64,000 nt of DNA from Mycobacterium celatum (GCF_002101595.1 NZ_LQOM01000022.1:1-64000), one strand, 5' to 3'; positions 1 to 10,367 are shown, numbered from the stretch's first letter. The notes: a model not told the origin generated them from the sequence alone. Translations and numbers: made by a program.

Positions 1-1500
1 CTCATCACCATCCAGCGTCGCCAACCCCGCCGCCCGCTCGACGCCCTCACGACCCACCGTCCCGGCAAAACCCAACGGCCCGGCACCCTGCTCCGAGGCC
101 ACGGTCGGCCCGTCCCAGTCGGGGTCCAGCTCGACATTCATGTCCATGAACTTGTCGCCGCCCTCGGCCTGCTTCGCGCGCCGACGACGACGAGCCCGCG
201 CCTGCTCACGCGACGCCGCCGCCGCGGCCGCCGCCGCGGAATCGGGCTCCGGCGCCTTGCGTTTCGCGCTGGAGCTGGCATTGGTGCTCATCCCCGAGCC
301 GACCCCGATCCCGGGAGGTCCCACCACGTAGGGAGGGAGAAAACCCGTACCGCCGGCGGGCGGCAGTGATCCCGGCAGCGGCGCTGAACTGGCGACGGTG
401 CTCGCCGTGGGTGCCGGCGCGGGTGCCGGCGCGGTCGCCGGGGCGGCGGCAGGTGCGGCCACCGTCGGCGCTATTGCGACCGCCGGCAGTACATTCGGCG
501 CAGCCGCGACGGGCGCCGGCACCGGCGCCGCAGGAGGTTGGGGCAGGCCGGCCAGCCCCGCTAGCCCGGCGAAGCCGCCCACCGCCCCGATCGGGGCGAT
601 CGCCAGGCCGACGGCGGCCGCCATCAAGAGCGGTGATTGGCTTAGTGAGCTTGCGATCTCGGCGATGTGTGTCGGCCAGTCGAACAACGCGAGTTGCACA
701 AGGTATTGAAATGCTGCGCCCGGATTGGTCAGCAGGTCTACGCCGAACTGCTGAAAATCCTCGAACAGTTCGAGTGCGCGAACCACCCACCAGATCGGTT
801 GGCTCGCATCCGTATACGAGTCGTACGGGAGACCGTTCACCGTTCCGTTGGCGGGGTTCCAATTCACTCCGAAGTTCTTCAGGATGTTCGCAATGAGGTC
901 ATCCAGCGGGTTGTCGACCGTGGGATCGGTGCCATTCCCGGAGTGTTGCACCGAGGCGTCGGACTTCTGAATCTGAGGCGCCGCGGTGGTGTGTGGCGTC
1001 GACGCCACCGCAGTGCCGGAGACCGCATGATAGGTGCTCATCGTGGTGGCCGCCTGCACCCACATCCGCGCATAGTCGGCCTCGTTCAACGCGATCGGAA
1101 TCGTGTTGATACCAAAGAAATTCGTCGCCACCAACACCGCATGCATCGCGTGATTGGCAGCCAGCTCGGCCAACGTCGGCATAGTGGCCAGGGCGGTGGT
1201 GTATGCGCCGGCAATGGTCTCGTGCTGGGCGGCCGCCGCGGCGCTGTCGGCGCTGGCTTGCGTCAGCCAAGCCAGGTACGGCGTGTGAGCCATCACGTAC
1301 GCCTCGGCGGTCGGACCCTCCCACGCCCCGCCTTGTACCGAGGCCAAGAGTGCGCTGAGTTCATCTGCGACAGAAGCGTATTCAGCACTCAGCGACGACC
1401 ACGTTCCTGCCGCCGCCAGCAGCGGGCCCGGTCCCGGACCGGTGCTCAGCAGCGCCGAATGCACCTCCGGCGGCGACGCCATCCACACAGGTGCCGTCAC
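1..1500 (-). CDS. PPE family protein, PPE-PPW type (3' end beyond the window)
   Basis: This is an open frame of 500 codons from GTG at 1500 running off the left edge. It begins VTAPVWMASPPEV, the PPE N-terminus, and has the WxG-like turn in GGAWEGPTAEAY and the conserved [20 protein letters not shown] stretch near residue 120. A Pro/Ala-rich linker follows, then an Arg-rich patch (RARRRRAKQ) and GPLGFAGT, which is the first motif of the PPE-PPW tail. The closing PxxPxxW motif would lie outside the window. The start is 2 bp after the PE stop codon, so the two are surely co-transcribed and probably secreted as a PE/PPE heterodimer by a type VII system, which is known for the family. Expression should follow the Zur box upstream of the PE gene. 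Function beyond export or metal-related surface roles is unknown. It is a close paralogue of the PPE at 1943-3436. Confidence 0.9.
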   Translation of the reverse strand, partial: MTAPVWMASPPEVHSALLSTGPGPGPLLAAAGTWSSLSAEYASVADELSALLASVQGGAWEGPTAEAYVMAHTPYLAWLTQASADSAAAAAQHETIAGAYTTALATMPTLAELAANHAMHAVLVATNFFGINTIPIALNEADYARMWVQAATTMSTYHAVSGTAVASTPHTTAAPQIQKSDASVQHSGNGTDPTVDNPLDDLIANILKNFGVNWNPANGTVNGLPYDSYTDASQPIWWVVRALELFEDFQQFGVDLLTNPGAAFQYLVQLALFDWPTHIAEIASSLSQSPLLMAAAVGLAIAPIGAVGGFAGLAGLAGLPQPPAAPVPAPVAAAPNVLPAVAIAPTVAAPAAAPATAPAPAPAPTASTVASSAPLPGSLPPAGGTGFLPPYVVGPPGIGVGSGMSTNASSSAKRKAPEPDSAAAAAAAASREQARARRRRRAKQAEGGDKFMDMNVELDPDWDGPTVASEQGAGPLGFAGTVGREGVERAAGLATLDGDE

Positions 1501-1502
1501 GA

Positions 1503-1811
1503 TCAGCCGCCGGCGATTCCGTACGACGCCGCAGCGGCCGCGTCGCCGGCGACATAGCCGGCACCGGATTCACCGACACCAAAGCCGGCACGCCCCAACT
1601 CCTGCACACCGCCCACCACCACCGCGGAATGCTCGCTGCCCCGCACGCTGAGTTCGGCAGCGCTCTGCAGCGACACCGGGTCAGCGGCAGGAGGCACCAC
1701 CGCCGAGATCACCGGGGCCGCGCCGGCGTGCGCGGCCGCCAACCGGGCGGTCAACGCTTCGACCGCCGCACTGGCAGCGGCCAGGCCTTCAGGCACCACA
1801 CGCAACGCCAT
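1503..1811 (-). CDS. PE family protein (PE domain only)
   Basis: The 102-residue protein begins [20 protein letters not shown], with the Pro-Glu pair at residues 7-8 and the two-helix PE fold expected for about 100 residues; there is no C-terminal extension. The ATG at 1811 is preferred over an in-frame ATG at 1832 because GGGAGGAG lies between them, 9 nt before 1811. The stop codon is followed 2 bp later by the GTG of the PPE gene, which is typical of PE/PPE pairs encoding heterodimers exported by ESX systems. A Zur-type palindrome ends 23 bp upstream of the start, so the pair is predicted to be induced by zinc starvation. Confidence 0.9.
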   Translation of the reverse strand: MALRVVPEGLAAASAAVEALTARLAAAHAGAAPVISAVVPPAADPVSLQSAAELSVRGSEHSAVVVGGVQELGRAGFGVGESGAGYVAGDAAAAASYGIAGG

Positions 1812-1833
1812 CCCGGCAACTCCTCCCGGCAAC

Positions 1834-1854
1834 TAATGAACATGATTTTCATTA
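1834..1854 (-). promoter_or_regulatory. Zur (zinc uptake regulator) box upstream of PE/PPE
   Basis: This is a 21-bp, AT-rich, nearly perfect inverted repeat. The half-site TAATGAAAAT is separated by one base from ATGTTCATTA, with one mismatched pair. It matches the known mycobacterial Zur consensus (TGAAAAT-N-ATTTTCA core), not the IdeR consensus (TTAGGTTAGSCTWACCTAA). It lies 23-43 bp upstream of the PE start, where bound repressor would cover the promoter. The regulator assignment is inference from the motif. Confidence 0.75.
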
Positions 1855-1942
1855 TCTGGTATTGAATACGAAGCCGGCCGCTATTTCAAGCCCAACTCGC
1901 CGGGGGTGAGGCTGGTGGAGCCGAGTACTCAGGAGGTAGGCC

Positions 1943-3436
1943 TTAGGGGCCTTCGCGCCGTTCGTTCGTCTGGTCGCCCTGCTCGGACGCCCAACTGCCC
2001 GGCAGCAGCGGCAGGGTCGGGCCGCTGCCGAACCCGTCGCCGGCGAGCGTGGCCAGTCCTGCCGCCGCCGCAGCCGTATCCGTGCGTATCGCGCCCGCAA
2101 AACCGACCGGCCCGGCACCTCGATCCGAGGCAACCGTCGACGCGGGCCCGGCCCAGTCCGGCTCGACCTCGATATTCATGTCCATGAACTCGTCGCCGTG
2201 CCCGCGCAACCCGGCTTGGCGGCGCCGCCTCGCCCGCCTCTGCTCCCGCGCGGCTCTCGCGGAGGCCGGCGCGACGTCGGGCTCCGGGGCCCTCCTCTTG
2301 GCGCCGGCCCTGTCGCTGGCGCTCATCCCGGAATCGAATCCGATGCCGGGAGGGCCGACGACGTAGGGAGCGGCGAAACCAGCGTCGACCGGGACCGGCG
2401 GCGCCGCCGGCGAACCGGCCGCGGTGACCGAGCCGGGCGCCGGCGTCGATGCGGTGGTGGTCGCGGACGCCGACACGGTCGGCGCCACCGACGGCGAGAG
2501 CCCAGCGGCCGGCAATGCCTTCGACGGAGCCGGCGCGGACACCGCCTCCGGGACAGGCGCCGCGGAGGGTTGAGGCAGACCCGCCAGCCCCGCCAACGCG
2601 GCGAAACCCCCTGCGAATCCCGAGTTGGCGGCGGTGAGACCGACTGTGGCCGCGATCAGTTCGGGTTGGAACGCATTGATGAACTCACCCAGGTGACCGA
2701 ACTCGTCGGCGATAAGGCCCCCGATGTCGCTCCAGAGCTGTGGTATCCCCTGGGACGGGTTGGACAGGATTTCGGGAAAATCTCTGCCGAGGGTGTCGGT
2801 GATTTCCGTGACCCGGTTGACGTACCAGCTCGGGTCGTACGGGTTGCCGCTGTCGTTGTCGATGATGTCCTGAGTACCGCCGTCGTTGGTGCTGTCAGAT
2901 TTCTGGATCTGCGGCGCCGGCGCGGTACTGGGTGTCGACGCCACCGCAGTACCTGCGACGGCCTGGTAGGTGGTCATCGTGGCGGCGGCCTGGACCCACA
3001 TCCGGGCATAGTCGGCCTCGTTGAGCGCGATCGGAATCGTGTTGATACCAAAGAAATTCGTCGCCACCAATACCGCGTGCATCGCGTGGTTGGCCGCCAA
3101 CTCGGCCAGGGTCGGCATCGCGGCCAGCGCGGCGGTGTAGGCCGCCGCCGCGGTCTCGTGCTGGGCGGCCGCTGCTGCGCTGTCGGTGCTGGCCTGCGTC
3201 AGCCACGCCACGTACGGCACATGGGCTGCCACGTACGATTCCGCGCTGGGCCCCTGCCACGCTGCGGCCTGCACATCGGCGAGCACCGCGGTGAGTTCGT
3301 CGGCAACCGAGGCGTACTCAGTACTCAGCGACGACCACGCGGCGGCGGCCGCCAACAACGACCCCGGTCCGGGACCGCTGCTCAGCAAGGCCGAATACAC
3401 CTCCGGCGGAAAAGCCATCCACACGGGCGCCGTCAT
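1943..3436 (-). CDS. PPE family protein, PPE-PPW type
   Basis: The 497-residue protein starts [20 protein letters not shown], with Pro-Pro-Glu at residues 10-12, and has the PPE core ([18 protein letters not shown], then [20 protein letters not shown] near residue 120). A low-complexity Ala/Pro linker occupies residues 290-350. The tail carries [15 protein letters not shown], a strongly basic patch ([13 protein letters not shown]), EFMDMNIE, and the diagnostic GFAG and PLLPGSW motifs of the PPE-PPW subgroup. The ATG at 3436 follows GGGGGAGGG; an upstream in-frame start at 3457 would overlap that ribosome site. There is no PE partner directly upstream; the neighbouring PE belongs to the downstream paralogue. 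It is probably a type VII secreted or outer-surface protein. Confidence 0.92.
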   Translation of the reverse strand: MTAPVWMAFPPEVYSALLSSGPGPGSLLAAAAAWSSLSTEYASVADELTAVLADVQAAAWQGPSAESYVAAHVPYVAWLTQASTDSAAAAAQHETAAAAYTAALAAMPTLAELAANHAMHAVLVATNFFGINTIPIALNEADYARMWVQAAATMTTYQAVAGTAVASTPSTAPAPQIQKSDSTNDGGTQDIIDNDSGNPYDPSWYVNRVTEITDTLGRDFPEILSNPSQGIPQLWSDIGGLIADEFGHLGEFINAFQPELIAATVGLTAANSGFAGGFAALAGLAGLPQPSAAPVPEAVSAPAPSKALPAAGLSPSVAPTVSASATTTASTPAPGSVTAAGSPAAPPVPVDAGFAAPYVVGPPGIGFDSGMSASDRAGAKRRAPEPDVAPASARAAREQRRARRRRQAGLRGHGDEFMDMNIEVEPDWAGPASTVASDRGAGPVGFAGAIRTDTAAAAAGLATLAGDGFGSGPTLPLLPGSWASEQGDQTNERREGP

Positions 3437-3509
3437 ACCAAGCCCTCCCCCGGGCACGAATACCTGAGCACTGGTCGGCCGACGGCGGGGAAAAGTTCCG
3501 TCCGACGTT

Positions 3510-4424
3510 CTACAGCAGGGTCGGCAACGCGATCGCCGAGTCCAGCGCCAGCGCGCAGAACACCACGGCCAGGTAGTTGTTCGACTGCAGGAACAACCGC
3601 AGCGGCTTGACCGGCTCCCCGCGGCAGACCCCGGCGTAGAGCTGGTGCGCCATCGCCAGGAACCACACCCCTGCCACGACCGCCACCGCCGTGTAGAGCC
3701 ATCCGGCGGCCAGCGCCAGCACCAGTGTCGCGGCCACGGTCAACCAGGTGTAGACCAGGATCTGCTTGGTGACCTGGCGCTCGGTTGCCACTGCGGGCAG
3801 CATCGGCACACCGGCCGCCTGGTAGTCCTCCTTGTAGCGCATGGCCAGCGCCCAGGTGTGCGGTGGCGTCCAGAAGAAGATGATCGCGAACATCACCATG
3901 GCGGGCCAGCCGATGGTGCCGGTGACCGCCGACCAGCCGATCATCACCGGCATGCAACCGGCGGCCCCGCCCCACACCACGTTCTGCGAGGTCCGGCGCT
4001 TGAGCAGCAACGTGTAGACGAACACATAGAACGCGATCGTGGCGACCGCCAGCAGTCCCGACAACAAGTTCGTCGTCCACCACAGCCAGCAGAACGAGCC
4101 GACGCTGCAGGCCAGACCGAACACCAGGGCGTTGCGGGTCGGCACGCTGGCCCGGGCCAGTGGGCGTCGCGCGGTGCGCTTCATCACCTTGTCGATGTCG
4201 GCGTCGGCGACGCAGTTCAGGGTGTTGGCGCCGCCGGCGGCCAGCATCCCGCCGATCAGCGTGTTACCGATCAGCAGTGGGTTCACCGTGCCGCGGTCGG
4301 CCAGCAGCATCGCCGGTATTGCGGTAACCAGCAACAGCTCGATGACCCGCGGCTTGGTCAGCGCCAGGTACGCCAGCACCGTGGTGCGTACTCTGCTCGG
4401 CGCGACGCGCCCGCGAACGCTCAC
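3510..4424 (-). CDS. ctaB: Protoheme IX farnesyltransferase (heme O synthase)
   Basis: This enzyme transfers a farnesyl group to protoheme IX to make heme O, the precursor of heme A for the aa3 cytochrome oxidase; it is an integral membrane protein. The 304-residue sequence has the UbiA-family signature [20 protein letters not shown], with the two Asp pairs for Mg-diphosphate binding, and a second conserved loop, [19 protein letters not shown]. Several hydrophobic helices follow, and it ends [24 protein letters not shown]. The GTG at 4424 is chosen because GAGGAG lies 8 nt before it; a longer frame to 4502 lacks a site. It diverges from tkt, and no PE_PGRS gene sits between them, unlike M. 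tuberculosis as I recall it. Confidence 0.95.
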   Translation of the reverse strand: MSVRGRVAPSRVRTTVLAYLALTKPRVIELLLVTAIPAMLLADRGTVNPLLIGNTLIGGMLAAGGANTLNCVADADIDKVMKRTARRPLARASVPTRNALVFGLACSVGSFCWLWWTTNLLSGLLAVATIAFYVFVYTLLLKRRTSQNVVWGGAAGCMPVMIGWSAVTGTIGWPAMVMFAIIFFWTPPHTWALAMRYKEDYQAAGVPMLPAVATERQVTKQILVYTWLTVAATLVLALAAGWLYTAVAVVAGVWFLAMAHQLYAGVCRGEPVKPLRLFLQSNNYLAVVFCALALDSAIALPTLL

Positions 4425-4564
4425 GCAATAACTCCTCGGGTCGCAGCAGCGCGCAGCTTCTACTACAGACGATGGTAGACCGCGCCCTCGCCCCGCCCAC
4501 ACCGCAGGGTCGATTTAGCGCGCCGGTTTACCCTGCGACCGAAAGTGGTACGTCGAAATCTTCA

Positions 4565-4580
4565 CCTGCGTCGACGCAGG
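4565..4580. promoter_or_regulatory. Perfect 16-bp palindrome in the tkt promoter
   Basis: CCTGCGTCGACGCAGG is a perfect inverted repeat in the ctaB-tkt divergent spacer. It sits where the -35 element would be if the TAGGGT at 4590-4595 is the -10 of tkt. It looks like an operator for a dimeric regulator of the pentose phosphate operon, but no regulator is known to me for this motif. Confidence 0.45.
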
Positions 4581-4589
4581 ATCCCGCAC

Positions 4590-4595
4590 TAGGGT
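4590..4595 (+). promoter_or_regulatory. Candidate -10 element of the tkt operon
   Basis: TAGGGT fits the mycobacterial TANNNT -10 pattern. Transcription would start near 4602, giving a leader of about 30 nt before the GTG of tkt. No clear -35 is visible because the 16-bp palindrome occupies that region. Confidence 0.4.
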
Positions 4596-4631
4596 GGGAA
4601 TGAATTAGCTGCCGACCCGAGGACTTGAGTC

Positions 4632-6722
4632 GTGACGACATTGGAAGACATCTCTGCGCTCACCCGACCGCACCATCCCGATGACTGGACCGAGCTCGAC
4701 TCGGCCGCCGTCGACACCATCCGAGTACTGGCTGCCGACGCGGTGCAGAAAGTCGGCAACGGCCATCCCGGCACCGCGATGAGCCTTGCCCCGCTGGCAT
4801 ACACGCTGTTCCAGCGGACCATGCGGCACGATCCCAGCGACACCACCTGGCTGGGCCGCGACCGGTTCGTCCTGTCGTGCGGGCATTCCAGCCTGACCCT
4901 CTACATCCAGCTCTACCTCGGCGGTTTCGGCCTCGAGCTCTCCGACATCGAGTCGCTGCGCACTTGGGGATCGAAAACCCCCGGGCATCCCGAGTTCCGG
5001 CACACCAAGGGGGTGGAGATCACCACCGGCCCCCTGGGCCAGGGTCTGGCGTCGGCGGTCGGCATGGCGATGGCATCGCGCTACGAGCGCGGCCTGTTCG
5101 ACCCGGACGCCGCCCCGGGAACCAGTCCGTTCGACCACTACATCTACGTGATCGCCTCCGACGGCGACATCGAAGAGGGCGTGACGTCGGAGGCGTCGTC
5201 GCTGGCCGCGGTGCAGCAGCTGGGCAACCTCATCGTGTTCTACGACCACAACCAGATCTCGATCGAGGACGACACCAACATCGCGCTCTGCGAGGACACC
5301 GCCGCACGGTATGAGGCCTACGGCTGGCATGTGCAGCGAGTCGAGGGTGGCGAGAACGTGGTCGGCATCGAGGAGGCCATCGCCAACGCGCAGGCGGTCA
5401 CCGACCGGCCGTCGTTCATCGAGTTGCGCACCATCATCGGCTACCCGGCGCCGAACAAGATGAACACCGGTGATGCCCATGGCGCGGCGCTGGGCGACGA
5501 CGAGGTGGCCGAGGTCAAGAGGGTTCTCGGCTTCGACCCCGACAAGAAGTTCGAGGTCCGCGACGAGGTGCTGGCGCACACGCGCAAGCTGGTGGACCGC
5601 GGCAGGGAAGCGCACCAGAAGTGGCAGCCGGAGTTCGACGCGTGGGCGCAGCGTGAACCGGAACGCAAGGGCCTGCTGGACCGGTTGACCGCCGAAAAGC
5701 TGCCCGACGGTTGGGACGCGGACATCCCGAAATGGGAACCCGGGTCCAAGGAGGTGGCCACCCGCAAAGCCTCGGGCGACGTGCTTGCCGCGGTGGGAGC
5801 CAAGCTGCCCGAGTTGTGGGGCGGTTCGGCCGACTTGGCCGGCAGCAACAACACCACCATCGAAGGCGCGGATTCCTTTGGGCCGCCGTCGATTTCGACG
5901 AAGAAGTTCACCGCCCACTGGTATGGCCGCACGCTGCACTTCGGTGTTCGCGAGCACGCGATGGCCGCGATCCTGTCCGGCATCGTGCTGCACGGCCCCA
6001 CCCGCGCCTACGGCGGCACGTTCCTGCAGTTCTCCGACTACATGCGCCCGGCGGTGCGGCTGGCGTCGTTGATGGACATCGACACCATCTATGTGTGGAC
6101 GCACGACTCGATCGGTCTGGGCGAAGACGGGCCGACCCATCAGCCGATCGAGCATCTCTCGGCGCTGCGCGCGATTCCGGGGTTGTCGGTGGTGCGGCCG
6201 GCCGACGCCAACGAGACCGCCTACGCGTGGCGCACCATCCTCGCCCGGGGCAACGGCAGCGGTCCGGTCGGGCTCTGCCTGACCCGCCAGGGCGTGCCGG
6301 TGCTGGAGGGCACCAGCTATGAGGGTGTCGCCAGGGGCGGCTACATCCTGGGCGACGGGGGCGGCGACCAGCCCGACGTGGTGCTGATCGCCACCGGTTC
6401 AGAAGTGCAGATCGCGGTGGCAGCTCAGAAAGAGTTGGCGGACAAGGGTATTGCAGCGCGCGTGGTGTCGATGCCGTGCCTGGAGTGGTTCGAGTCGCAG
6501 CCCTACGACTACCGCGACAAGGTGCTGCCGCCGAGCGTGTCGGCCCGGGTCGCCGTCGAAGCGGGTGTCGCGCAATGCTGGCACAAGCTGGTCGGCGACA
6601 CCGGACAGATCGTCTCGATCGAGCACTACGGCGAATCCGCCGACTACAAGACCCTGTTCCGCGAGTTCGGTTTCACCCACGAAGCCGTCGTCGCCGCCGC
6701 TGAACGGGCACTGGACAACTAA
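4632..6722 (+). CDS. tkt: Transketolase
   Basis: This thiamine-diphosphate enzyme of the non-oxidative pentose phosphate pathway transfers two-carbon ketol units between xylulose-5-phosphate and ribose-5-phosphate or erythrose-4-phosphate. The 696 residues match the family length. Visible motifs are [13 protein letters not shown] (near residue 40), the TPP/Mg motif ASDGDIEEG...[12 protein letters not shown], and [11 protein letters not shown] (near 440), whose Glu activates the cofactor. A C-terminal transketolase domain follows. The GTG start at 4632 is preceded by a GAGGAC site. It is the first gene of tkt-tal-zwf-opcA-pgl, so one transcript supplies both branches of the pathway. Confidence 0.97.
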   Translation: MTTLEDISALTRPHHPDDWTELDSAAVDTIRVLAADAVQKVGNGHPGTAMSLAPLAYTLFQRTMRHDPSDTTWLGRDRFVLSCGHSSLTLYIQLYLGGFGLELSDIESLRTWGSKTPGHPEFRHTKGVEITTGPLGQGLASAVGMAMASRYERGLFDPDAAPGTSPFDHYIYVIASDGDIEEGVTSEASSLAAVQQLGNLIVFYDHNQISIEDDTNIALCEDTAARYEAYGWHVQRVEGGENVVGIEEAIANAQAVTDRPSFIELRTIIGYPAPNKMNTGDAHGAALGDDEVAEVKRVLGFDPDKKFEVRDEVLAHTRKLVDRGREAHQKWQPEFDAWAQREPERKGLLDRLTAEKLPDGWDADIPKWEPGSKEVATRKASGDVLAAVGAKLPELWGGSADLAGSNNTTIEGADSFGPPSISTKKFTAHWYGRTLHFGVREHAMAAILSGIVLHGPTRAYGGTFLQFSDYMRPAVRLASLMDIDTIYVWTHDSIGLGEDGPTHQPIEHLSALRAIPGLSVVRPADANETAYAWRTILARGNGSGPVGLCLTRQGVPVLEGTSYEGVARGGYILGDGGGDQPDVVLIATGSEVQIAVAAQKELADKGIAARVVSMPCLEWFESQPYDYRDKVLPPSVSARVAVEAGVAQCWHKLVGDTGQIVSIEHYGESADYKTLFREFGFTHEAVVAAAERALDN

Positions 6723-6736
6723 AGGAGGAAGTCCAA

Positions 6737-7855
6737 ATGACTCAGAATCCCAACCTTGCCGCGCTGACCGCGGCCGGCGTATCCGTTTGGCTGGACGACT
6801 TGTCGCGAGAGCGGTTGCGCTCGGGCAACTTACAGGAACTGATCGACACCAAGTGCGTCGTCGGGGTCACCACCAACCCGACGATCTTCCAGAAAGCGCT
6901 CGCGGAGAGCGACGTCTACGACGACCAGGTGGCCGAGCTCGCCGAGCGCGGTGCCGACGTGGACGCCACGGTGCGCACCGTCACCACCGACGATGTGCGC
7001 GACGCCTGCGACGTCCTCACGCCCCAGTGGGAGGCCTCCGACGGGGTCGACGGCCGCGTCTCGATCGAGGTCGACCCGCGGCTGGCCCACGACACCGACA
7101 AGACCATCGCCCAGGCCGTCGAGCTGTGGAAGATCGTCGACCGGCCGAACCTGTTCATCAAGATCCCGGCCACCGAAGCCGGTCTGCCGGCCATCACTGC
7201 CGTACTGGCGGAAGGCATTTCGGTCAACGTCACGCTGATCTTCTCCGTCGAGCGGCACCGGGCGGTGATGGACGCCTACCTGAAGGGGCTGGAGGCGGCC
7301 AAGAAGGCAGGGCACGACCTGTCCAAGATCCATTCGGTGGCATCGTTTTTCGTGTCTCGGGTGGACACCGAGATCGACAAGCGGCTGGAAAAGATCGGCA
7401 CCGAGGGAGCTTTGGCGCTGCGCGGACAGGCTGGTGTGGCCAACGCCCGGCTGGCCTACGCCGCCTACCAGGAGGTGTTCATCGGCGGGGAGGCCTACGA
7501 GAAGCTCAAGGCCGACGGCGCGCGGGTGCAGCGGCCGCTGTGGGCGTCGACCGGGGTCAAGAACCCCGACTACTCCGACACCCTCTACGTCACCGAGCTG
7601 GTTGCCCCCAACACGGTGAACACCATGCCGGAGAAGACGATCGAGGCCGTCGCCGACCACGGCGTCATCACCGGTGACACCGTCACCGGCACCGCGTCGG
7701 CGGCCCAGGAGGTGTTCGACAAGCTCGAAGCGGTCGGCGTCGACCTGACCGACGTGTTCGTGGTGCTGGAGAACGAAGGCGTGCAGAAGTTCGAGGAGTC
7801 CTGGAACGAGCTGCTAAAGGAAACCAGAGCCCAGCTCGAGTCCACCGGCAAGTGA
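6737..7855 (+). CDS. tal: Transaldolase
   Basis: This enzyme exchanges dihydroxyacetone units between sedoheptulose-7-phosphate and glyceraldehyde-3-phosphate. The 372-residue protein has the actinobacterial long form. It contains [12 protein letters not shown] at the start, [14 protein letters not shown] near residue 40, and [14 protein letters not shown] near residue 140, where the Lys forms the Schiff base. The start ATG follows a strong AAAGGAGG. It lies 14 bp after tkt, and its TGA overlaps the GTG of zwf by 4 bp, implying translational coupling. Confidence 0.97.
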   Translation: MTQNPNLAALTAAGVSVWLDDLSRERLRSGNLQELIDTKCVVGVTTNPTIFQKALAESDVYDDQVAELAERGADVDATVRTVTTDDVRDACDVLTPQWEASDGVDGRVSIEVDPRLAHDTDKTIAQAVELWKIVDRPNLFIKIPATEAGLPAITAVLAEGISVNVTLIFSVERHRAVMDAYLKGLEAAKKAGHDLSKIHSVASFFVSRVDTEIDKRLEKIGTEGALALRGQAGVANARLAYAAYQEVFIGGEAYEKLKADGARVQRPLWASTGVKNPDYSDTLYVTELVAPNTVNTMPEKTIEAVADHGVITGDTVTGTASAAQEVFDKLEAVGVDLTDVFVVLENEGVQKFEESWNELLKETRAQLESTGK

Positions 7856-9459
7856 GCCCGGCCGGTGCCCGGACCGTCGCCGGGCAGTGGCAAAACCACC
7901 GTGGCGATCGCAAGCGCGGCGAAGCCGGGCGCTGGGGGTCGCCACAAAACCCGTTGCGGGACAAGCGCGACAAACGGCTGCCCCGGATCGCCCCATCGTG
8001 CGCCTTGGTGATCTTCGGCGTCACCGGTGACCTGGCCCGCAAAAAGGTGATGCCAGCCGTCTACGACCTGGCCAACCGCGGCCTGCTTCCGCCGACCTTC
8101 GCGCTGGTCGGGTTCGCCCGCCGGGACTGGGAGGACCAGGACTTCAGCCAGCAGGTGTACGAGGCCGTCAAGGAGCATGCCCGCACACCGTTCCGCCAGG
8201 CGATCTGGGATCGGCTGGCCGAGGGAATCCGGTTCGTGCAAGGCACTTTCGACGACGACGCCGCGTTCGCCCGGCTGGCCGAGCGCCTGGACAAGCTCGA
8301 CGCCGGACGCGGCACCGGCGGCAATCACGCCTTCTATCTGGCCATCCCGCCCAAGTCGTTCCCGACGGTCTGCGAGCAGCTCGACCGGTCCGGGCTGGCC
8401 CGGCCGCACAACGGCCGATGGAGCCGGGTGGTGATCGAGAAGCCGTTCGGCCACGACCTGGATAGTGCACGCGAGCTCAACAAGGTGGTCAACAGTGTCT
8501 TCCCGGAGGAGTCGGTGTTTCGCATCGACCACTACCTGGGCAAGGAGACCGTGCAGAACATCTTGGCCTTGCGGTTCGCCAACCAGCTGTTCGACCCGAT
8601 CTGGAACGCGCACTACGTCGACCATGTGCAGATCACCATGGCCGAAGACATCGGTCTGGGCGGGCGCGCCGGATACTACGACGGAATCGGTGCCGCGCGC
8701 GACGTGATCCAGAACCACCTGATGCAGCTGCTGGCCCTGACCGCGATGGAGGAGCCGGTGAGCTTCCAGCCCACCGAACTGCAGACCGAGAAGATCAAGG
8801 TGCTCTCGGCCACGCAGCTCGCACAGCCGCTGGACGAGACCACCAGCCGCGGCCAGTACACCGCCGGCTGGCAGGGCGGGCAGAAGGTGGTCGGTCTGCT
8901 CGACGAGGAGGGGTTTTCCAAGGACTCGGTCACCGAGACGTTCGCCGCCATCACGCTGGAGGTCGACACGCGACGCTGGGCCGGGGTGCCGTTCTACCTG
9001 CGCACGGGAAAACGGCTGGGCCGCAGGGTGACTGAGATCGCGTTGGTGTTCAAACGCGCTCCGCATCTGCCGTTCGACGCCACCATGACCGACGAGCTGG
9101 GCGCCAATGCCCTGGTGATCCGGGTGCAGCCCGACGAAGGCGTCACGCTGCGGTTCGGGTCCAAGGTGCCGGGCACCGCGATGGAGGTACGCGACGTCAA
9201 CATGGATTTCTCCTACGGCTCAGCTTTCGCCGAGGATTCGCCCGAGGCGTACGAGCGGTTGATCCTCGACGTGCTGCTCGGCGAGCCGTCGCTGTTTCCG
9301 GTCAACGAAGAAGTCGAATTGGCTTGGGAGATACTCGATCCGGTTCTGGACAATTGGGCCGCTCACGGGAAGCCCGAGCCGTATGAAGCCGGCACCTGGG
9401 GTCCGGCGTCGTCGTTCGAGATGCTGCGCCGGACCGGCCGGGAATGGCGGCGGCCGTGA
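7852..9459 (+). CDS. zwf: Glucose-6-phosphate 1-dehydrogenase
   Basis: It oxidises glucose-6-phosphate to 6-phosphogluconolactone with NADP or F420-independent cofactors, the entry step of the oxidative pathway. Motifs are [17 protein letters not shown] (dinucleotide fold), [11 protein letters not shown], and [19 protein letters not shown] with the catalytic His and Lys; the C-terminus is GREWRRP. The 535 residues are about 20 longer than the M. tuberculosis Zwf2 I remember. The extra part lies in the first 33 residues and is encoded by a short repeat that also occurs in the gap-whiA spacer. GTG at 7852 overlaps the tal stop; no other start exists before the conserved [15 protein letters not shown]. 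Confidence 0.95.
   Translation: MSPAGARTVAGQWQNHRGDRKRGEAGRWGSPQNPLRDKRDKRLPRIAPSCALVIFGVTGDLARKKVMPAVYDLANRGLLPPTFALVGFARRDWEDQDFSQQVYEAVKEHARTPFRQAIWDRLAEGIRFVQGTFDDDAAFARLAERLDKLDAGRGTGGNHAFYLAIPPKSFPTVCEQLDRSGLARPHNGRWSRVVIEKPFGHDLDSARELNKVVNSVFPEESVFRIDHYLGKETVQNILALRFANQLFDPIWNAHYVDHVQITMAEDIGLGGRAGYYDGIGAARDVIQNHLMQLLALTAMEEPVSFQPTELQTEKIKVLSATQLAQPLDETTSRGQYTAGWQGGQKVVGLLDEEGFSKDSVTETFAAITLEVDTRRWAGVPFYLRTGKRLGRRVTEIALVFKRAPHLPFDATMTDELGANALVIRVQPDEGVTLRFGSKVPGTAMEVRDVNMDFSYGSAFAEDSPEAYERLILDVLLGEPSLFPVNEEVELAWEILDPVLDNWAAHGKPEPYEAGTWGPASSFEMLRRTGREWRRP
7908..7931 (+). repeat. 24-bp repeat, copy 1, inside the zwf coding start
   Basis: This is identical over 24 bases to 15791-15814 in the same orientation on plus (core GCAAGCGCGGCGAAGCC). 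Here it is flanked by a perfect 7-bp inverted repeat, GTGGCGA (7901-7907) and TCGCCAC (7938-7944), and translates in frame as part of the extra N-terminal segment of Zwf. Confidence 0.75.
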
Positions 9460-10367
9460 TTATCGATATGCCGGACACCAGCACCACCGCCATCAACAAG
9501 AAGCTCGACGAGTTGCGGGAAAGAGTCGGCGCGGTAACGATGGGCCGGGTTTTGACGTTGGTCATTGCGCCGGATAGTGAAGCGGTACTTGAAGATTCGA
9601 TCGAGGCGGCCAATGCCGCCAGCCACGAGCATCCCAGCCGGATCATCGTGGTGCGCAACCGCGACGCCGACGCCCCGCAGGCACGGTTGGATGCCCAGCT
9701 GCGGGTCGGCGGTGACAGCGGCGCCGGCGAGGTGGTGGTGCTGTGGCTGTCGGGTCCGCTGGCCGGCCACTCCGCCAGCGTCGTCGTGCCGTTCCTGTTG
9801 CCCGACATCCCGGTGGTGGCGTGGTGGCCGGACATCGCGCCCGCGGTGCCGGCTCAGGATCCCTTGGGCAAGTTGGCGATTCGGCGCATCACCGACGCCA
9901 CTAACGGTGTCGACCCGCTGTCGGCGATCAAAAGCCGACTGCCCGGATACACGCCCGGCGACACCGACCTGGCCTGGAGCCGCATCACCTACTGGCGGGC
10001 GCTGCTCGCGTCGGCGGTGGATCAGCCGCCGCACGAACCGATCACCTCGGCGCTGGTGTCCGGCCTGAAGACCGAGCCGGCGCTGGACGTGATTGCCGGC
10101 TGGCTTGCCAGCCGGATCGACGGTCCGGTGCGCCGCGCTGTCGGCGAGCTCAAAGTCGAGCTGGTGCGCACCACCGAGACGATCACATTGAGCCGCCCGC
10201 AGGAGGGAACGACGGCGACATTGAGTCGCACCGCCAAGCCGGACGCGTTGGTTCCGTTGCCGCGCAGAGAAACTCGTGAATGTTTGGCAGAGGACCTGCG
10301 GAGGCTGGACCCGGACGTGATCTACCGTTCTGCGCTTGAAGGCATCGATCGGGTGGAGTACATATGA
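9456..10367 (+). CDS. opcA: Glucose-6-phosphate dehydrogenase assembly protein OpcA
   Basis: OpcA is the actinobacterial and cyanobacterial partner needed for oligomerisation or activation of Zwf. The 303-residue sequence begins with [20 protein letters not shown], has [16 protein letters not shown] and HEPSRIIVV-type beta strands (residues 30-70), [12 protein letters not shown] near 120, and DSTDAT-like [12 protein letters not shown] at 9456 is preferred because it overlaps the zwf stop by 4 bp, as elsewhere in the operon; an ATG at 9444 would add four residues. The position right after zwf fits its role. Confidence 0.93.
   Translation: MIIDMPDTSTTAINKKLDELRERVGAVTMGRVLTLVIAPDSEAVLEDSIEAANAASHEHPSRIIVVRNRDADAPQARLDAQLRVGGDSGAGEVVVLWLSGPLAGHSASVVVPFLLPDIPVVAWWPDIAPAVPAQDPLGKLAIRRITDATNGVDPLSAIKSRLPGYTPGDTDLAWSRITYWRALLASAVDQPPHEPITSALVSGLKTEPALDVIAGWLASRIDGPVRRAVGELKVELVRTTETITLSRPQEGTTATLSRTAKPDALVPLPRRETRECLAEDLRRLDPDVIYRSALEGIDRVEYI

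Noticed and set aside
1834..1854. IdeR (iron) box reading of the palindrome
   Set aside because: The IdeR consensus has TTAGG half-sites; this sequence has TGAAAAT half-sites, which fit Zur.
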